Source of the DNA: Crotalaria pallida
Lineage: Eukaryota > Streptophyta > Magnoliopsida > Fabales > Fabaceae
DNA: 64,000 nt
Assembly (NCBI GenBank): GCA_037953625.1
Contig: CM075655.1
Coordinates: 20,478,001 to 20,542,000 of the forward strand
Direction of reading: 5' to 3'
Position numbers and translations under genes: made by a program. Below, piece by piece: positions 33,577 to 47,539 of the stretch. The notes under the pieces were generated by a model. The model did not search any database, was not told the origin of the DNA, and saw only the letters and a list, made by a program, of their open reading frames with translations. Every line of letters starts with the position of its first letter. Position 1 is the stretch's first letter.

Positions 33577-34096
33577 TGTCGTGTCTAGGACACGGTGTAT
33601 CAGATGTACCCCTAGCTCAAAGGTATAGAGAGACCCAAGAACTAGTGGATGGACTGAGGTTAGTGTATGATAGTTTAGGTATGCTAGAGGTCCAGTTGGG
33701 ACAACTAGGGTTTCCCTAATCACAGTGTGTGCAGATGTGCAATTAGGGAGAGAGAGAACGTACCAGAGCCCCTTGCTGGAGACAGCTATTTATAGCGGTG
33801 GCATTGTACCTTGTGGGCCTGTACGGAGGGCCAGCGAGGCAGCTGACGTGTCCCATTTAGGATGTGGGATGAATCATTCATCCTTATCCTATAGTGGAGA
33901 ATCTTATCCCTGTTGGCAAGTTAGGCTCACGCGCCCCTAGCTCGGACTCCTTGGGGGGTAAGCCCCATGTGGTCGGTCCCGAGTTGCCAGGATGGGTCCT
34001 AAGGCCAGCGCTCGGCCTGTATAGGCATGACTTGTCAGATTGATTAATCTGGTCGGCCGAGTATGTTAAGGGTAGGCTGAGGGTCGGTCTACCACA
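33577..34096 (-). repeat. Tat 5' LTR
   Basis: 520 bp, nearly identical to 21649-22170. Few differences between the LTRs suggest a fairly recent insertion, although the pol stops show some decay or an already defective parent. Confidence 0.92.
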
Positions 34097-34386
34097 AACA
34101 CCTCCCTACATACAGTGGAATCCACAAAGCTCACAACCACGTCACTTCAGAAATTCACTTTTGAATCAATCGGATATTACATGATATTCAGCATAATAAT
34201 CATTTCATCAATTTTCTCCATTCAAAGCAGATAAACAAAACTGCTCAGGATATAACATAATTCAAAGCAGATAAATATAATACTAATGAAATATAATATA
34301 GATAAATCATAAACAGAGAATCACACAAACAAGAGTTATTGTCTCAACGTCGTCCGGCCAAACACACGTTCAAACAATTGTCGTTA

Positions 34387-37300
34387 TGTAACAGCCCGAT
34401 TTTTCGAAAACTAAACAACTGATTTTTATTTATTAGTGTTGCAAAAATGAGGAAATTTTTTTGTAACACATTGTTGAAAATTCATTGTTGTATTTAAAAG
34501 TTTTTTTTGTTAAAAATCAAGTCGTTACCAAAACAGCCCCTTTTCATAAAACTTTCTTTTTCATAAAATAATTTAGTTTCAAGAACATCAATATTCATAA
34601 TGGGTTTCAGAAGTTACATTGGCCTCCATTCCCAAGTGAAGCACTTTACAACACATGATTTAAATTCGGCTGTACTACATAAGTGGCACATTGCTTGGTA
34701 ATCCTTGACTCAAACACAAACAGTAGACTTAACTAAAAACACTACACCTAACTCTTCCGGTCGTACGTCACCAGTTGAAGCTTCCCTTTTCTTCCTGCAT
34801 ACTTTCCTCATTCTCGAAAGTGAAGTCCCCTCTGTTTCTGCTTCCTTGCTGCCATTTAAGTTGCTTCCCCCTTTTCTCTAAAGTGATGAACATCCTTGTG
34901 ATGCTCCATCTGCCCGTTGCGACATCAGTAGCACCAATATAACAACGAACAGGAGAGAGTAAGCGATCCGAACGACGAATCGTCGACGGTGTGGAATTAC
35001 GATAGGTAAAATAGAAGGACCACACAACACACCATACAACATACAAGAATACGAAAATCAAACACAGTATTACTAGTGTCTTATATTATTATTACCGTTC
35101 TTATTATCATCTTTCCTTCCTTCATCAACTTACTTTCTTTAGTCCTATCAGTTCACACCTCTCTTTTCATTCATGATCCATAAAACATCATCATGACATT
35201 CATACCGTTCTCGGCTATCACTCACGTCTACATCTCCTCGGTCATCCATCCAACCTAGTCGGAAGCAAACAGGAGTACAGGACCTTTACCGTGCGGGCAC
35301 GACAGCTGTCAACACAAATGGTCCCAGACCAGGAGGACTCAGCCTCAATATTATCAATTCATAATCATGGCTCACTGCCTCGCAGTGGCAAACAAGATGC
35401 CCCACTCCAGTCCCTCTCACTGTTCTCGATTTGCAATCTAGGGGGCGACAGTATATTTCTAGTGGGCCCGCAGAACTTACCACGACATTAGACCCAGTCC
35501 CCACCACGTTAGTGCGCCACATGTGGAGTTCGTTCTGCCTAGAAATATACTCTAGACTTCTTGACGTTTCACCGTCATCGTCCTCCCCTAATGCAATCTC
35601 GTCCTAAGTATCCGCAGATACTTATCGTTTCTTCCTCTCCACTACTTCGCACTCTCATACCTCACCGCGCATGTCTTTTAAGTCTTTTATCTTTTAATTA
35701 ACCTAAGGTCGGCCCATCCTTCGTGCATCCCTTCAATGAGTCCCGACCACTAACTTTGCACAAACTTTCTCTCATCATTTCTCACATAGCACAGAGCTGG
35801 GTTCACATCAACTAAATCTCAACTGATACTTCATCCCACAAAATACATTCCACTCTCTCTCCTGACAATCCACAATCTTTTCTCAAAACAATCTTTTCCC
35901 AACCTTTCTACAAATGCCATTTTGCATGCTTTCACAAAACATCATTTCATAAACATTTCCACAAAATTCCCTCTTGTAAATTTCCCAAAAAATCTATTTT
36001 CACAACTGCTCAAAATCTCTTTTCACAAAGTTTCAAAAACCTCCTTTCACAACCTTTCACAATTTTTCCTTTCAAAACTTTGCTGAAAATACTTCTTATA
36101 ATATTTCTCAAAAATCTCCTTTTTACAAAAACATTTTCAAAGTAATTTCTTTTCACAAATCCATTTCTAAAAACTTCTTTTCACCCTTCTCCACCAGATC
36201 TCTTTTCAAAAACCTTTTCAAAAGAAACGTTTTTCAAAAACCTTTTCAGAAATTACAACTTTGCTGAGCGCTAATGGAGGAGCAAGCTCAACTCAACATT
36301 AGTCCCAGACTAAAACCAGAAACAAAGGAGCCCAGCTCCTCTCTCATCACATCTCATTCCACAAACAACATCACATTCCCCAGCTCTGGCTCGTTTTCAA
36401 CACCATCATTAGTTCTTTCCCCAATCTCAGTTCTTTATCATCACCCCTTTTCCATCGTGTCTATACTTTCACTTTTATTACTTTCTCAACCTATTCCTCT
36501 CATTTTCATTTCTCATTCAGGGTGTATCCATCACATTTTACTTATTTAATTCAACAGCAATAATTGTCATAGGGCATAATGAAATAAAACATAAAAGCAT
36601 ACTATCAATCACACACTCATCATACAATATTAATGTGGCCATGTCACCTTCGTATAAGTGGCCACACACGACACAAACAATTGCCACTTATACTACTAAC
36701 TCCGACCACTAAGTTCCGATCTTTGAGATGATACGGAACGTCCTAATAGATCACCTAAACACCACAGTGTCTTAGGATAGCTTCTCTCTCACCTGAGGTC
36801 CAGCTATTAAATGCGTTCCGTCTCCGCGTATCCTTTGTGCTGCCCGCTGCCCCAATCCCTTGTCTTTAAGATTCCTCGTACTAAATAAAATATGTTTACG
36901 TCATTAACTTGTATTAAGAAAACATTTTCTTAACTCAAACACGTTTAGTTCCTCGTTGGTAAACTTAAGACTTAATCGTTTTCTCAAAACGACTTCCATA
37001 TTTTTAACACTTTAAGTTCTTTAAAACCATTTGAAGACATCTTATAAAATAATTTAATTCATTTGGGTTAGTTGCTGGTCCGTCTTGGACAACACCTTAA
37101 CCGAGTTCAAAAATACCGCAAAATGCACCATTTTTAATCCGGTTTTCTCTTAAATCAAAAACCACTTGAAAACTTTGCTTTAAATCATTTGAAAATATTT
37201 TTAGAATTAAGAAACAAGTCCAATTAATTCTGGACAGAAAAGAGTCGTTTTGCGAAATTACTTTAATAAAACTCCGAAAACATTTTAAAAACACTTTCCT

Positions 37301-40062
37301 CTTTAATTAACTTTTTAATTCAACATTAACACTTTAAAACTCAAGTTTATCACAAAACAAACTTTGGACAATCATAACATAATCCAATAATTCTAAACAA
37401 ATCAAACCAATTTATCAATAAATTTCAGAATCAATCACACACACTCAATCATTTTCCAAACAGCAGCTTAAACAACACAAAATGAATCATTCAATTCAAT
37501 TACAATTCAAACACTTATTCACTTAATTATCTTCTAAACATTCTCATCTTTATAAAACAAAAACACTTAGGCATGCTTAAATTCATAAACCACATTGAAC
37601 TAAGGATTTAAACCAAGCGTATATATATTTATTTCTCTTACTTTAAGCAACTTAAATCCTTTTCAAAAACCATTAAATGGATTCATTTTCATGCAACTAA
37701 ATTTCCTAAACTTATTTACTTTACATAACCGAATGGAATTTAGGAAAACACCCCCCCCCCTTTTTTTTTGGAAGCAAAATCATTTATTCTTTCTTTGACT
37801 CTCAACCGAATACACATACTCACACATTTAATTATCTAAACACCCTACTTTTCCAAATCATTTAGTTTATTTATTTCCCTTATTTTTAATTAAAAACCGA
37901 ATAGGATTTAGATATTCATAACACAATCTCAAATAGTTTAATTTAACAATATTTCATAAAACATGTTTATTTCTTTTAGGTCACTTCATTGAGAAGAGTC
38001 CTAGTCTACTAATCATGTATAGGCCGAATGCACCTCATCATAAGTTAAGGTTTTATTTTAAAATTTTTCACATGCATGTTCATGAACCAAAACAAAAATC
38101 ACTTTTCAAAAACTTATTTCTCTTGGTTCTTTTACAAAACCGAATTGGACAAAATCACAACACAATGCAAATACATTTTTCTCAAAATAAAATCACAAAC
38201 CTAATCACTTTACAAGTCAATCACATGCAAAGAGGAATCTAACCTATTGATCCTAGTGTAGACCGAATCATCATCATAGGAAGAACAAAGTCTTTGGTGC
38301 GATTTTCTACATGCAAAACCTTAAAATTACAAATCAAACACACACTTTCAACACATGGTTTTAGAAAATACTACTTCCTTTTTCTTCACAAAACCGTGAC
38401 CTCTTGGTCATTTCAAACATATTTTCATTTTTATTTTTCTTTTGCATGTGCTTTTAAAATTATTTAAATCAAAAGAGAACAATATGCAAGAAGCTTTTCA
38501 TGGAAACAATCATGATTTCTTAAATTTCAAAGCCTACCCGAAAACCAATCAAAACCAAGAAGAAAAACTTAAACCTTCAACTTCCAAACACACATAAACT
38601 TTGATCAAAGAAGAATCATTTTACAAAAGTTGTTTTCCTTTGTTTTCTCATCAAATCCGTGACATGCAAGCCAAGAAACAAGACTTCTTGAGTAAAAGAA
38701 CCACATGCAACACTTCAAGATCAAAGCTATGGAAAATCAAGGCAAGGATCAAATCTTTTTCAAGGTTAAAACAAAGATTAAAGCTTAGAAAAATCAAAGT
38801 TAAAATCAAAGCATTCAAATCATTTAGATCACCTTTTACAAGCATCAAATCAACATGCATGCACTCAAAACAAAATAAGAATCATCACAACCTAGTTTTC
38901 TAGGCATGGCCGAATAGTAGAGTCCATGATTTGAGGTTCTACAAGTTGTTTGGCTCTTGAAAACTCAAGATTAAGGCTAAATAATCACTTACAAACATAG
39001 ATCTATAAGGAAAATAGACATGCAACAACAAAGAAGTTTTACAAGGCTTGGAAAATTAAGAACTATTTTTAACACCCTATGATCTTCGAATAAACAAAGA
39101 AAAGAGTAGATCTTCAACCACCTTCAAGTGATCTTCAAGAAATCCTAAGGCTTTTGGGTTTGATCTTCTTCTTCTCCTCTCCTCTTAAGCTCTCGGTCTC
39201 CCTCTCTCTCTATGTCTCTCTCTAAGAGTTTGATGATACTCTTAGAAAAGTGTTTAGGTTTGTGGAAGGTAAAGGGAAATGAAATGAAGGAAGTGGAGAA
39301 AAGGGACTAGCCAACACTCACTCACACGGTTTTAAGAATAATGCAAGGGTGATCAATTTCCTCTTTTGGCCTTGGTTCAAGGTGTGTAACTAAGGGCATT
39401 TCGGTCCAGCCCATTTGTTGCATGGAATAGGTCTTATCAAGGACACATGGTGAGGAGAAAGTTCTCCTAAGGCATCATGAGTCACGCCTCCTACTCCCTC
39501 CTATTTTCTATTTACATTTTCTACTTTCTTAATGCTTAAGAAGGTGCACTCTACTTGGTCTTCTAGTCCTACACTTGGCCGAGTCTCACATGCACACATA
39601 TACACACATGATTCATTTGTATTCCCTTACCACAATACCTAGCATGAATTCATGGGATAATGCATACACTTACACTCACACGTACCATGCCTACACACAC
39701 ATATTCATGCATCATACATTACACATACACATATCCACACATACTTGCATATCCATACACGTAGCACATATATATATACATAGGCATACACACATATACA
39801 TATGCATACCATATATATATACACACACATAGAAAATAGATCTTTTTCTTATAAAAGGACTCATACATAAAGGTCACAATTAAAACATAAAAATATCATG
39901 TATATAAATTTTTCTAAAAACTCAATTTTTTAACTCTTAATAGTTTGTTCATGAAAATCCTTTCTTTAAAATCGTTTAAGAAAATACTTTTTCAATCACT
40001 TTTCTCAAAAATAAATTTCTTTAGAATTTTAAATTAATACGAGGAATTTGCGGGGTGTTACA
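34387..40062 (-). repeat. LARD 3' LTR
   Basis: Reading frames in it (for example a 91-codon one at 36274-36549 and a 97-codon one at 34768-35061) recur in the partner LTR simply because the LTRs are copies. It lacks about 60 bp present in the other LTR (44701-44759); the gap sits exactly at a poly-C run (37751-37760). It also has about 30 bp more in the CA/TA-rich stretch near 39765-39800. Confidence 0.92.
39575..39835. repeat. CA/TA-rich microsatellite region in the LARD LTR
   Basis: A run of CACACATA and TATATA words; the partner is at 46588-46830. The tract length differs between the two LTRs, as expected of an unstable repeat. Frames here (poly-Thr/His/Tyr) are not genes. Confidence 0.7.
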
Positions 40063-41342
40063 TTCTCCCCAACTTAAAGATTTCTCGTCCCCGAGAAATA
40101 CGTCGTGGATTGGGCAGCAGGGCACAAATTCTTGCGTCAATTTGCTTTCCATAAGAACATCCTCTTTTCGTTTCGTGGTCGTATTCCCTTTTAATCTAAT
40201 TCACTCTGCCGTGCTCCGTGTTTGTTGCTTTCAGACGAAAATGTTCCACACATACCATCGGTTGCTTGTCGAATCGGGTTAAGTCCAACGGACTAACAGA
40301 AGAAGGTGTCGCTCCCTTAGCGGATCGTCATCACAGAAAGTCCAACCATAGGTATCGACTTGGGGAAAATCAAGCAAACAATATTCACACATCTCTAAAA
40401 GTATGGGATTTTACCTAGAATTCCTAAATATTCACTATTCCCTACTACTTAGGTTCTCACTGACTCATAAATTTAACTCCCTCCTCTCATTCCCTTCTAA
40501 CTCTAAAGCCTTCGTCTATCCTTTCTCTATCTTCAGGGAACTATATTTCAATTTTAGGCTCACTTACTCCCTCAAACAACCTCACTTTTCTCCTTAGATT
40601 CATCCTAATCATTAACCAAGCCTATCACTTCTACCATCTAAACCTTCGATTATGGTGTATGGCAATTCTGATTCTCAAAACCTTTCTCAGAAGTCTCTCT
40701 TATCAACTGGCATCATACACCTCTTTTCTTCCTTGGGACTCCCCAACTTGGATAAGGCTTACAACTAAATCAACTATGACCTTGTATCCCTGCTTAGTTT
40801 AAACCCTTCATCCTCCCTTAATCGTTCAGGCCTAAACCATCTGGGGAATCATGGCACTTCTAATGCCATAATTAGGACTAATGAGTCTTAAATAGGTTCG
40901 GTAAGGCTATGGGTCGACAGGGGTTTATGAAGGAAAAGGTTCGAATCTTATCAATACTAGTTGTTTAGTTGAAACAATTCAACAAACAGGGGTTCCAAGA
41001 ATAACATTCTACTCCCTCAAAGATACCGACTATTCCTTGAACAAGGGTACGTCTAGGTTGGCAAGCTGAGATTTATAAAACACTAAAGAGACATCAAAGG
41101 TCAAAGGGGTCTCAATCTATTCGCTTTCTACTTAGTCTACATTCCTCAAATTATAGAATAAATAGGGTGCTTGTACTAATATAGCAGACACCAAGCTATG
41201 AATGGGGTCTCATATCTCACAAAGGCAAGAACCTAACCTGGTACTTCTATCCTTATGCTAACAAACACGCAGAGTCACACGAACAAAGCATGTAAGCCCA
41301 TGCTTAAGGCCACTAAGGATTACCATAGCTCTGATACCATTA
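40063..41342 (-). other. LARD interior with PPT and PBS, no genes
   Basis: On the coding strand the 5' end carries TGGTATCAGAGC (41328-41339), complementary to initiator methionine tRNA, four bases from the LTR. The 3' end carries AAGTTGGGGAGAA directly before the LTR (40063-40075). Between them about 1.25 kb shows no ORF above 75 codons and no gag, protease or RT motif. The segment TTTCTCGGGGACGAGAAATC next to the polypurine tract resembles the 3' end region of chromovirus pol. Confidence 0.85.
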
Positions 41343-44300
41343 TGTAACAGCCCAATTTTTCGAAAACTAAACAACTGACTTTTATTTATTAGTGTTGCAA
41401 AAATGAGGCCATTTTTTTTTGTAACACATTGTTGAAAATTCATTGTTGTATTTAAAAGTTTTTTTTTTGTTAAAAATCAAGTCGTTACCAAAACAGCCCC
41501 TTTTCATAAAACTTTCTTTTTCATAAAATAATTTAGTTTCAAGAACATCAATATTCATAATGGGTTTCATAAGTTACATTGGCCTCCCTTCCCAAGTGAA
41601 GCACTTTACAACACATGATTTAAATTCGGCTGTACTACATAAGTGGCACATTGCTTGGTAATCCTTGACTCAAACACAAACAGTAGACTTAACTAAAAAC
41701 ACTACACCTAACTCTTCCGGTCGTACGTCACCAGTTGAAGCTTCCCTTTTCTTCCTGCATACTTTCCTCATTCTCGAAAGTGAAGTCCCCTCTGTTGCTG
41801 CTTCCCTGCTGCCATTTAAGTTGCTGCCCCCTTTTCTCTAAAGTGATGAACATCCTTGTGATGCTCCATCTGCCCGTTGCGACATCAGCAGCACCAATAT
41901 AACAACGAACAGGAGAGAGTAAGCGATCCGAACGACGAATCGTCGACGGTGTGGAATTACGATAGGTAAAATAGAAGGACCACACAACACACCATACAAC
42001 ATACAAGCACACGAAAATCAAACACAGTATTACTAGTGTCTTATATTATTATTACCGCTCTTATTATCATCTTTCCTTCCTTCATCAACTTACTTTCTTT
42101 AGTCCTATCAGTTCACACCTCTCTTTTCATTCATGATCCATAAAACATCATCGGGACATTCATACCGTTCTCGGCTATCACTCACGTCTACATCTCCTCG
42201 GTCATCCATCCAACCTAGTCGGAAGCAAACAGGAGTACAGGACCTTTACCGTGCGGGCACGACAGCTGTCAACACAAATGGTCCCAGACCAGGAGAACTC
42301 AGCCTCAATATTATCAATTCATAATCATGGCTCACTGCCTCGCAGTGGCAAACAAGATGCCCCACTCCAGTCCCTCTCACTGTTCTCGATTTGCAATCTA
42401 GGGGGCGACAGTATATTTCTAGTGGGCCCGCGGAACTTACCACGACATTAGACCCAGTCCCCACCACGTTAGTGCGCCACATGTGGAGTTCGTTCTGCCT
42501 AGAAATATACTCTAGACTTCTTGACTTTCACCGTCATCGTCCTCCCCTAATGCAATCTCGTCCTAAGTATCCGCAGATACTTATCGTTTCTTCCTCTCCA
42601 CTACTTCGCACTCTCATACCCCACCGCGCATGTCTTTTAAGTCTTTTATCTTTTAATTAACCTAAGGTCGGCCCATCCTTCGTGCATCCCTTCAATGAGT
42701 CCCGACCACTAACTTTGCGCAAAATTTCTCTCATCATTTCTCACATAGCACAGAGCTGGGTTCACATCAACTAAATCTCAACTGATACCTCATCCCACAA
42801 AATACATTCCACTCTCTCTCCTGACAATCCACAATCTTTTCTCAAAACAATCTTTTCCCAACCTTTCTATAAATGCCATTTTGCATGCTTTCACAAAACA
42901 TCATTTCATAAACATTTCCACAAAATTCCCTCTTGTAAATTTCCCAAAAAATCTATTTTCACAACTGCTCAAAATCTCTTTTCACAAAGTTTCAAAAACC
43001 TCCTTTCACAATTTTTCCTTTCAAAACTTTGCTAAAAATACTTCTTATAATATTTCTCAAAAATCTCCTTTTTACAAAAACATTTTCAAAGTAATTTCTT
43101 TTCACAAATCCATTTCTAAAAACTTCTTTTCACCCTTCTCCACAAGATCTCTTTTCAAAAACCTTTTCAAAAGAAACGTTTTTCAAAAACCTTTTCAGAA
43201 ATTACAACTTTGCTGAGCGCTAATGGAGGAGCAAGCTCAACTCAACATTAGTCCCAGACTAAAACCAGAAACAAAGGAGCCCAGCTCCGCTCTCATCACA
43301 TCTCATTCCATAAACAACATCACATTCCCCAGCTCTGGCTCGTTTTCAACACCATCATTAGTTCTTTCCCCAATCTCAGTTCTTTATCATCACCCCTTTT
43401 CCATCGTGTCTATACTTTCACTTTTATTACTTTCTCAACCTATTCCTCTCATTTTCATTTCTCATTCAGGGTGTATCCATCACATTTTACTTATTTAATT
43501 CAACAGCAATAAGTGTCATAGGGCATAATGAAATAAAACATAAAAGCATACTATCAATCACACACTCATCATACAATATTAATGTGGCCATTGTCACCTT
43601 CGTATAAGTGGCCACACACGACACAAACAATTGCCACTTATACTACTAAGTCCGACCACTAAGTTTCGATCTTTGAGATGATACGGAACGTCCTAATAGA
43701 TCACCTAAACACCACAGTGTCTTAGGATAGCTTCTCTCTCACCTGAGGTCCAGCTATTAAATGCGTTCCGTCTCCGCGTATCCTTTGTGCTGCCCGCTGC
43801 CCCAATCCCTTGTCTTTAAGATTCCTCGTACTAAATAAAATATGTTTACGTCATTAACTTGTATTAAGAAAACATTTTCTTAACTCAAACACGTTTAGTT
43901 CCTCGTTGGTAAACTTAAGACTTAATCGTTTTCTCAAAACGACTTCCATATTTTTAACACTTTAAGTTCTTTAAAACCATTTGAAGACATCTTATAAAAT
44001 AATTTAATTCATTTGGGTTAGTTGCTGGTCCGTCTTGGACAACACCTTAACCGAGTTCAAAAATACCGCAAAATGCACCATTTTTAATCCGGTTTTCTCT
44101 TAAATCAAAAACCACTTGAAAACTTTGCTTTAAATCATTTGAAAATATTTTTAGAATTAAGAAACAAGTCCAATTAATTCTGGACAACAAAGAGTCGTTT
44201 TGCGAAATTACTTTAATAAAACTCCGAAAACATTTTAAAAACACTTTCCTCTTTAATTAACTTTTTAATTCAAAATTAACACTTTAAAACTCAAGTTTAT

Positions 44301-47052
44301 CACAAAACAAACTTTGGACAATCATAACATAATCCAATAATTCTAAACAAATCAAACCAATTTATCAATAAATTTCAGAATCAATCACACACACTCAATC
44401 ATTTTCCAAACAGCAGCTTAAACAACACAAAATGAATCATTCAATTCAATTACAATTCAAACACTTATTCACTTAATTATCTTCTAAACATTCTCATCTT
44501 TATAAAACAAAAACACTTAGGCATGCTTAAATTCATAAACCACATTGAACTAAGGATTTAAACCAAGCGTATTTATATTTATTTCTCTTACTTTAAACAA
44601 CTTAAATCCTTTTCAAAAACCATTAAATGGATTGATTTTCATGCAACTAAATTTCCTAAACTTATTTACTTTACATAACCGAATGGAATTTAGGAAAACA
44701 AGTTAAGGATTGCAATTTAAAGCACATACATCAACTTAATTCATTTCAAATACTTTAGTCCCCCCCCCCCCCCCCCCGTTTTTTTTTGAAGCAAAATCGT
44801 TTACTCTTTCTTTGACTCTCAACCGAATACACATACTCACACATTTAATTATCTAAACACCCTACTTTTCCAAATCATTTAGTTTATTTATTTTCCTTAT
44901 TTTTAATTAAAAACCGAATAGGATTTAGATATTCATAACACAATCTCAAATAGTTTAATTTAACAATATTTCATAAAACATGTTTATTGCTTTTAGGTCA
45001 CTTCATTGAGAAGAGTCCTAGTCTACTAATCATGTATAGGCCAAATGCACCTCATCATAAGTTAAGGTTTTATTTTCAAATTTTTCACATGCATGTTCAT
45101 GAACCAAAACAAAAATCACTTTTCAAAAACTTATTTCTCTTGGTTCTTTTACAAAACCGAATTGGACAAAATCACAACACAATGCAAATACATTTTTCTC
45201 AAAATAAAATCACAGACCTAATCACTTTACAAGTCAATCACATGCAAAGAGGAATCTAACCTATTGATCCTGGTGTAGACCGAATCATCATCATAGGAAG
45301 AACAAAGTCTTTGGTGCGATTTTCTACATGCAAAACCTTAAAATTACAAATCAAACACACACTTTCAACACATGGTTTTAGAAAATACTACTTCCTTTTT
45401 CTTCACAAAACCGTGACCTCTTGGTCATTTCAAACATATTTTCATTTATATTTTTCTTTTGCATGTGCTTTTAAAATTATTTAAATCAAAAGAGAACAAT
45501 ATGCAAGAAGCTTTTCATGGAAACAATCATGATTTCTTAAATTTCAAAGCCTACCCGAAAACCAATCAAAACCAAGAAGAAAAACTTAAACCTTCAACTT
45601 CCAAACATACATAAACTTAGATCAAAGAAAAATCATTTTACAAAAGTTGTTTTCCTTTGTTTTCTCATCAAATACGTGACATGCAAGCCAAGAAACAAGA
45701 CTTCTTGAGTAAAAGGACCACATGCAACACTTCAAGATCAAAGCTATGGAAAATCAAGGCAAGGATCAAATCGTTTTCAAGGTTAAAACAAAGATCCAAG
45801 CTTAGAAAAATCAAAGTTAAAATCAAAGCATTCAAATCATTTAGATCACATTTTGCAAGCATCAAATCAACATGCATGCACTCAAAACAAAATAAGAATC
45901 ATCACAACCTAGTTTTCTAGGCATGGCCGAATAGTAGAGTCCATGATTTGAGGTTCTACAAGTTGTTTGGCTCTTGAAAACTCAAGATTAAGGCTAAATA
46001 ATCACTTACAAACATAGATCTATAAGGAAAATAGACATGCAACAACAAAGAAGCTTTACAAGGCTTGGAAAATTAAGAACTATTTTTAACACCCTATGAT
46101 CTTCGAATAAACAAAGAAAAGAGTAGATCTTCAACCACCTTCAAGTGATCTTCAAGAAATCCTAAGGCTTTTGGGTTTGATCTTCTTCTTCTCCTCTCCT
46201 CTTAAGCTCTCGGTCTCCCCCTCTCTCTATGTCTCTCTCTAAGAGTTTGATGATACTCTTAGAAAAGTGTTTAGGTTTGTGGAAGGTAAAGGGAAATGAA
46301 ATGAAGGAAGTGGAGAAAAGGGACTAGCCAACACTCACTCACACGGTTTTAAGAATAATGCAAGGGTGATCAATTTCCTCTTTTGGCCTTGGTTCAAGGT
46401 GTGTAACTAAGGGCATTTCGGTCCAGCCCATTTGTTGCATGGAATAGGTCTTATCAAGGACACATGGTGAGGAGAAAGTTCTCCTTAGGCATCATGAGTC
46501 ACGCCTCCTACTCCTATTTTCTATTTACATTTTCTACTTTCTTAATGCTTAAGAAGGTGCACTCTACTTGGTCTTCTAGTCCTACACTTGGCCGAGTCTC
46601 ACATGCACACATATACACACATGATTCATTTGTATTCCCTTACCACAATACCTAGCATGAATTCATGGGATAATGCATACACTTACACTCACACGTACCA
46701 TGCCTACACACACATATTCATGCATCATACATTACACATACACATATCCACACATACATGCATATCCATACACAATATACATATGCGTACCATATATATA
46801 TATATATACACACACATAGAAAATAGATCTTTTTCTTATAAAAGGACTCACACATAAAGGTCACAATTAAAACATAAAAATATCAAGTATATAAATTTTT
46901 CTAAAAACTCAATTTCTTAACTCTTAATAGTTTGTTCATGAAAATCCTTTCTTTAAAATCGTTAAGAAAATACTTTTTCAATCACTTTTCTCAAAAATAA
47001 ATTTCTTTAGTATTTTAAATTAATATATACGAGGAATTTGCGGGGTGTTACA
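41343..47052 (-). repeat. LARD 5' LTR
   Basis: It ends at TGTTACA next to the CGTTA duplication. A poly-C run of 18 (44760-44777) sits where the partner LTR has 10. Conserved family blocks are at about 42190-42270 and 42355-42485. Confidence 0.92.
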
Positions 47053-47221
47053 CGTTACATATATTGACAAATAACTACGGAGTTCTGATCTTTGAGATGA
47101 TCAAGAACATCCTAATGCTAACCAAAGTGTCATTGTGTCATAGGAAAGCTTCTCTCTCACCTGGACTTGAAGCTAGAGACAAATGATTCTGATTATCCGA
47201 ATTTGCTTCACTCGAACCTTA

Positions 47222-47539
47222 AACATTGATAATATAATTCAAAGGACCAATCAATTATACATTCACAAAACAATAACTTAAACCAATTGAATCCTTTTTC
47301 AAAATACGTAGAAAAATCGTAGATCATAAAACAATATTAGTAATTTAAAACCTCTTTGAAAACCAAAAACAGATTACTACAACATTGATAATATAATTCA
47401 AAGGACCAATCAATTATACATTCACAAAACAATAACTTAAACCAATTGAATCCTTTTTCAAAATACGTAGAAAAATCGTAGATCATAAAACAATATTAGT
47501 AACTTAAAACCTCTTTGAAAACCAAAAATAGATTACTAC
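47222..47539. repeat. 159-bp tandem duplication
   Basis: The unit beginning AACATTGATAATATAATTC (47222) is repeated at 47381, with only two base differences seen. It lies in the outer giant LTR and is non-coding. Confidence 0.9.

Larger units (their letters stand above)
21649..34096 (-). mobile_element. Tat-lineage Gypsy retrotransposon, full length, decayed
   Basis: The element is 12.4 kb, minus strand, with LTRs at 21649-22170 and 33577-34096 and target duplication AACAC (21644-21648 and 34097-34101). In transcription order it has primer-binding site, gag, protease, reverse transcriptase, RNase H, a second RNase H, integrase, then a long 3' region with an antisense gene. A hAT transposon (23622-25689) sits in that antisense gene. 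Dual RNase H and an antisense 3' ORF are known traits of the Tat lineage. The pol frame is interrupted by stops, so the copy is not autonomous. Confidence 0.92.
34387..47052 (-). mobile_element. LARD: two 5.7-kb LTRs around a 1.28-kb non-coding interior
   Basis: The 5' LTR is 41343-47052 (5710 bp), the 3' LTR 34387-40062 (5676 bp), and the interior 40063-41342. Target duplication CGTTA is perfect (34382-34386 and 47053-47057). The coding strand LTR runs TGTAACACCCCGCAAATTCC to TCGGGCTGTTACA. The interior has a primer-binding site next to the 5' LTR and a polypurine tract before the 3' LTR, but no gag or pol. This is the form of large retrotransposon derivatives. The TGTAACACCC terminus, the initiator-tRNA-type primer site and the short 3' end suggest a chromovirus (Tekay-like) parent, which is inference. 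By eye the LTRs differ at roughly 1 % of positions plus two larger indels. Confidence 0.92.

Noticed and set aside
35286..35522. 78-codon minus-strand frame conserved in both LARD LTRs (also 42246-42482)
   Set aside because: The LTRs are copies of each other, and the diverged homologue near 9780-9900 has stops, so it is treated as conserved non-coding DNA.
36274..36549. 91-codon frame starting MEEQAQLNISP, found again at 43223-43498
   Set aside because: It runs antisense to the element, is repeated only because the LTRs are duplicates, and has no recognisable domain.
38601..38903. Lys/Arg/Ser-rich 100-codon frame in the LARD LTR
   Set aside because: Duplicated with its LTR, AT-rich repetitive wording, no domain.
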